Source: Pseudomonadota bacterium
GTDB lineage: Bacteria; Myxococcota; Myxococcia; Myxococcales; Myxococcaceae
Length of the DNA: 8,624 nucleotides
Direction: 5' to 3'
Assembly (NCBI GenBank): GCA_023424585.1
Contig: JAFADT010000979.1
Location: 1 to 8,624 of the forward strand
Shown here: piece by piece, positions 7,588 through 8,624 of the stretch
Layout: every line of letters starts with the position of its first letter
How positions within the stretch are numbered: the stretch's first letter is position 1
Notes under the pieces: model-generated
Database searches by the model: none
Seen by the model: the letters and a program-made list of their open reading frames with translations, nothing else
What the model was told of the DNA's origin: nothing
Made by a program: the position numbers and the translations under genes

Positions 7588-7613
7588 AGCGGCCCTCCGT
7601 GAGGAAGGCCGCT
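7588..7613 (+). terminator. First hairpin after pnp
   Basis: AGCGGCC (7588-7594) pairs with GGCCGCT (7607-7613), 15 bases after the pnp stop. An alternative inner stem is CCTC (7594-7597) with GAGG (7601-7604). It is followed by the palindrome TTCCGGAA and an A-run, not a T-run, so on its own it looks like an mRNA 3'-end protector rather than a full terminator. The two hairpins after pnp may act together. Confidence 0.4.
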
Positions 7614-7618
7614 TCCGG

Positions 7619-7676
7619 AAAAAGACGCCCCGTCTCCTCCGCCTCCGGGCGCGCAGGGGCGGGGCGTCGTCGTTTT
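7619..7676 (+). terminator. Probable pnp terminator with flanking A-run and T-run
   Basis: GACGCCCCG (7624-7632) is an exact inverted repeat of CGGGGCGTC (7660-7668). AAAAA (7619-7623) stands before it and TTTT (7673-7676) shortly after. The 27-base loop is long but GC-rich and can fold further. The A/T flanks could let it work on either strand. It separates pnp from the following membrane-protein gene. Pairing is seen; termination is inferred. Confidence 0.55.
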
Positions 7677-7749
7677 CGTCCCCGGGGGCTGGCGGCTTAA
7701 AACCCGGAGAGGGGCTCCCGCGTTGATGGGGGACCGCCCCGGAGGCTCC

Positions 7750-8553
7750 ATGCCGGTCCACCCATCCAGCTCCTCGGAGCCCTCGAGCAGCTTCCTCACG
7801 GATGTCTCCCGGTTCCTGGGGGCGTTCCGCTGGGCGTTCATGCCGCTGGGGCTGCTCGCGCTGGTCGCGGTGGGCGTGCACGCGGCGGCCGATACGCTGG
7901 ATGACCGGCTGCTCACGGCGGTGGACCGGCTGGACTCCGCGTTCGATGCGTGGGTGGGCCAGTTCCCCTCGCTCGCGTCCCTGGTGGACTGGGTGTCGCT
8001 GGAGACGCGCACCCGGCTGGCGCGGGCCCTGGCCCTGTGCTGGGAGCTGGCGGCGGACCTGCTCCTGGCGCTGCCCGCGCTGGGCTATCGCGAGACCGAC
8101 GCGGCCCGGCCCGTGGAGCCCTGGCGTCCCGTGACGGCTTCCGCGTCCTCGTCCTCGTCCTCGTCGTGGAAGGCGCTGCTGCGGCGCTGTCTGCGGCGGC
8201 CCACGCCCATGCGGTGGGTGCGGCCCCTGGCCACCGCGGGCGTGGTGCTCGCGGGGGCGTGCACGGTGGCGCGGCTCGTCCAGGGGACGGTGTACCTGTC
8301 GTGGCGGCCGCTGTTCGGCGACGTCGCCGCGGACTGGGCGGCCCGGGGCCTGGCGGTGGCGGCGCTGGGCGGTGTGGCCGTGTCGCTCGGGTGGCGCGCG
8401 GTGCTGCGCAACCTCCAGCACGCAGACGCGGCGTGTGAAGCGGTGGGCTCCCGGCGGGCCTGGACTCGCGGGCTCGTGGGGTGCCTCGTGGTGGCGCCCC
8501 TGGGACTGGCGGCGGCGTGGGACGCGGCCCCGGTGCTGTCCTTCCTTCGCTGA
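7750..8553 (+). CDS. Multi-pass membrane protein of unknown function
   Basis: I do not recognise this 267-residue protein. From ATG 7750, a Ser-rich N-terminal segment ([13 protein letters not shown]) is followed by about five hydrophobic stretches: about 28-47 ([20 protein letters not shown]), 92-112 ([22 protein letters not shown]), 158-178 ([19 protein letters not shown]), 196-214 ([19 protein letters not shown]) and 241-259 ([17 protein letters not shown]). A soluble loop between the second and third contains a serine run and a basic patch (LLRRCLRRP). No enzyme motif is visible. ATG 7750 is chosen because GGAGG lies 4 bases upstream (7741-7745); an in-frame ATG at 7726 would add eight residues and has a more distant purine stretch. 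Codon use is strongly GC-biased like its neighbours, supporting a real gene. It lies beyond the pnp terminator, so it is probably separately expressed; the downstream gene starts 11 bases after its stop. Confidence 0.75.
   Translation: MPVHPSSSSEPSSSFLTDVSRFLGAFRWAFMPLGLLALVAVGVHAAADTLDDRLLTAVDRLDSAFDAWVGQFPSLASLVDWVSLETRTRLARALALCWELAADLLLALPALGYRETDAARPVEPWRPVTASASSSSSSSWKALLRRCLRRPTPMRWVRPLATAGVVLAGACTVARLVQGTVYLSWRPLFGDVAADWAARGLAVAALGGVAVSLGWRAVLRNLQHADAACEAVGSRRAWTRGLVGCLVVAPLGLAAAWDAAPVLSFLR
8146..8166 (+). repeat. Short TCCTCG tandem repeat coding a serine run
   Basis: TCCTCG occurs three times in tandem (8146-8163), followed by another TCG. In frame it encodes seven consecutive serines in the loop of the membrane protein. 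A change of one whole unit would alter the loop by two residues without shifting the frame. Confidence 0.7.
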
Positions 8554-8564
8554 GGCCCCGACGC

Positions 8565-8624
8565 ATGTTCGCTCGACGCGCCCGCGGGCTCCTGGACTTC
8601 ACCTTCGCGCTCCTGTGCGTGTGG
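8565..8624 (+). CDS. Start of a further gene, truncated by window end
   Basis: ATG 8565 opens a frame that runs to the window edge (20 codons). The visible start, MFARRARGLLDFTFALLCVW, has two or three arginines followed by a hydrophobic segment, which fits a signal peptide or first membrane helix. TGAGG (8551-8555), overlapping the upstream stop codon, lies 9 bases before the ATG and may be its ribosome binding site. The 11-base gap suggests co-transcription with the preceding membrane protein. The family cannot be assigned from this fragment. Confidence 0.6.
   Translation, partial: MFARRARGLLDFTFALLCVW

Noticed and set aside
7673..7702. Promoter for the membrane-protein gene (TTTTCG, 18 bases, TTAAAA)
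   Set aside because: The -35 match is poor and falls on the T-run of the putative pnp terminator; TTAAAA alone is not enough to call a promoter.
5158..8421. Very long open frame (1087 codons) on the - strand across pnp and the membrane-protein gene
   Set aside because: It is the antisense shadow of strongly GC3-biased genes. Its product is a His/Arg/Gln/Leu-rich sequence with no recognisable domain, while the + strand encodes an intact PNPase.

Overview
The window is a conserved bacterial translation and RNA-metabolism cluster on the + strand. Its order is infB (3' part) - DUF503/ylxP - rbfA - truB - small beta-grasp-like gene - rpsO - pnp, followed by an unrecognised multi-pass membrane protein and the first 20 codons of another gene. 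The DNA is very GC-rich with strong G/C preference at third codon positions. IF2 has a long Pro/Gly/Gln/Arg-rich N-terminal region and the DUF503 protein has a long C-terminal tail. Together these suggest a myxobacterium (Myxococcus/Corallococcus type). This placement is inferred from style and gene order, not from a database match.

Layout. Positions 1-2322 hold the C-terminal 773 codons of IF2, whose real start lies upstream. A 120-base gap with two strong hairpins leads to the DUF503 gene (2443-3048). rbfA (3045-3404) overlaps it by ATGA, truB (3415-4278) follows after 10 bases, and a GTG-started 109-aa gene (4279-4608) begins on the base after the truB stop. These four look like one translationally coupled unit. 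A near-consensus sigma-70 promoter (TTGACC-17-TATAAG, 4605-4633) overlaps the end of the small gene and drives rpsO (4736-5005) through a structured leader of about 96 bases. A GC-rich hairpin follows rpsO. The 366 bases from there to pnp (5416-7572) contain no convincing gene but several hairpins, including an 11-bp long-range helix that ends directly against the pnp ribosome binding site. Two hairpins follow pnp, the second bounded by an A-run and a T-run. The last complete gene (7750-8553) encodes a membrane protein of unknown function.

How the genes fit together. IF2 starts translation. RbfA and probably the DUF503 protein act in 30S maturation. TruB makes pseudouridine 55 in tRNA. S15 nucleates the 30S platform. 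PNPase degrades RNA and matures 3' ends. In E. coli rpsO and pnp are neighbours and each is autoregulated through its mRNA leader. Both leaders here are long and foldable, so they are the most promising regulatory objects in the window. I see no CRISPR array, insertion sequence, tRNA, rRNA or clear novel defence or metabolic system. The main unknowns are the two leaders, the beta-grasp-like protein, the DUF503 tail and the terminal membrane proteins.
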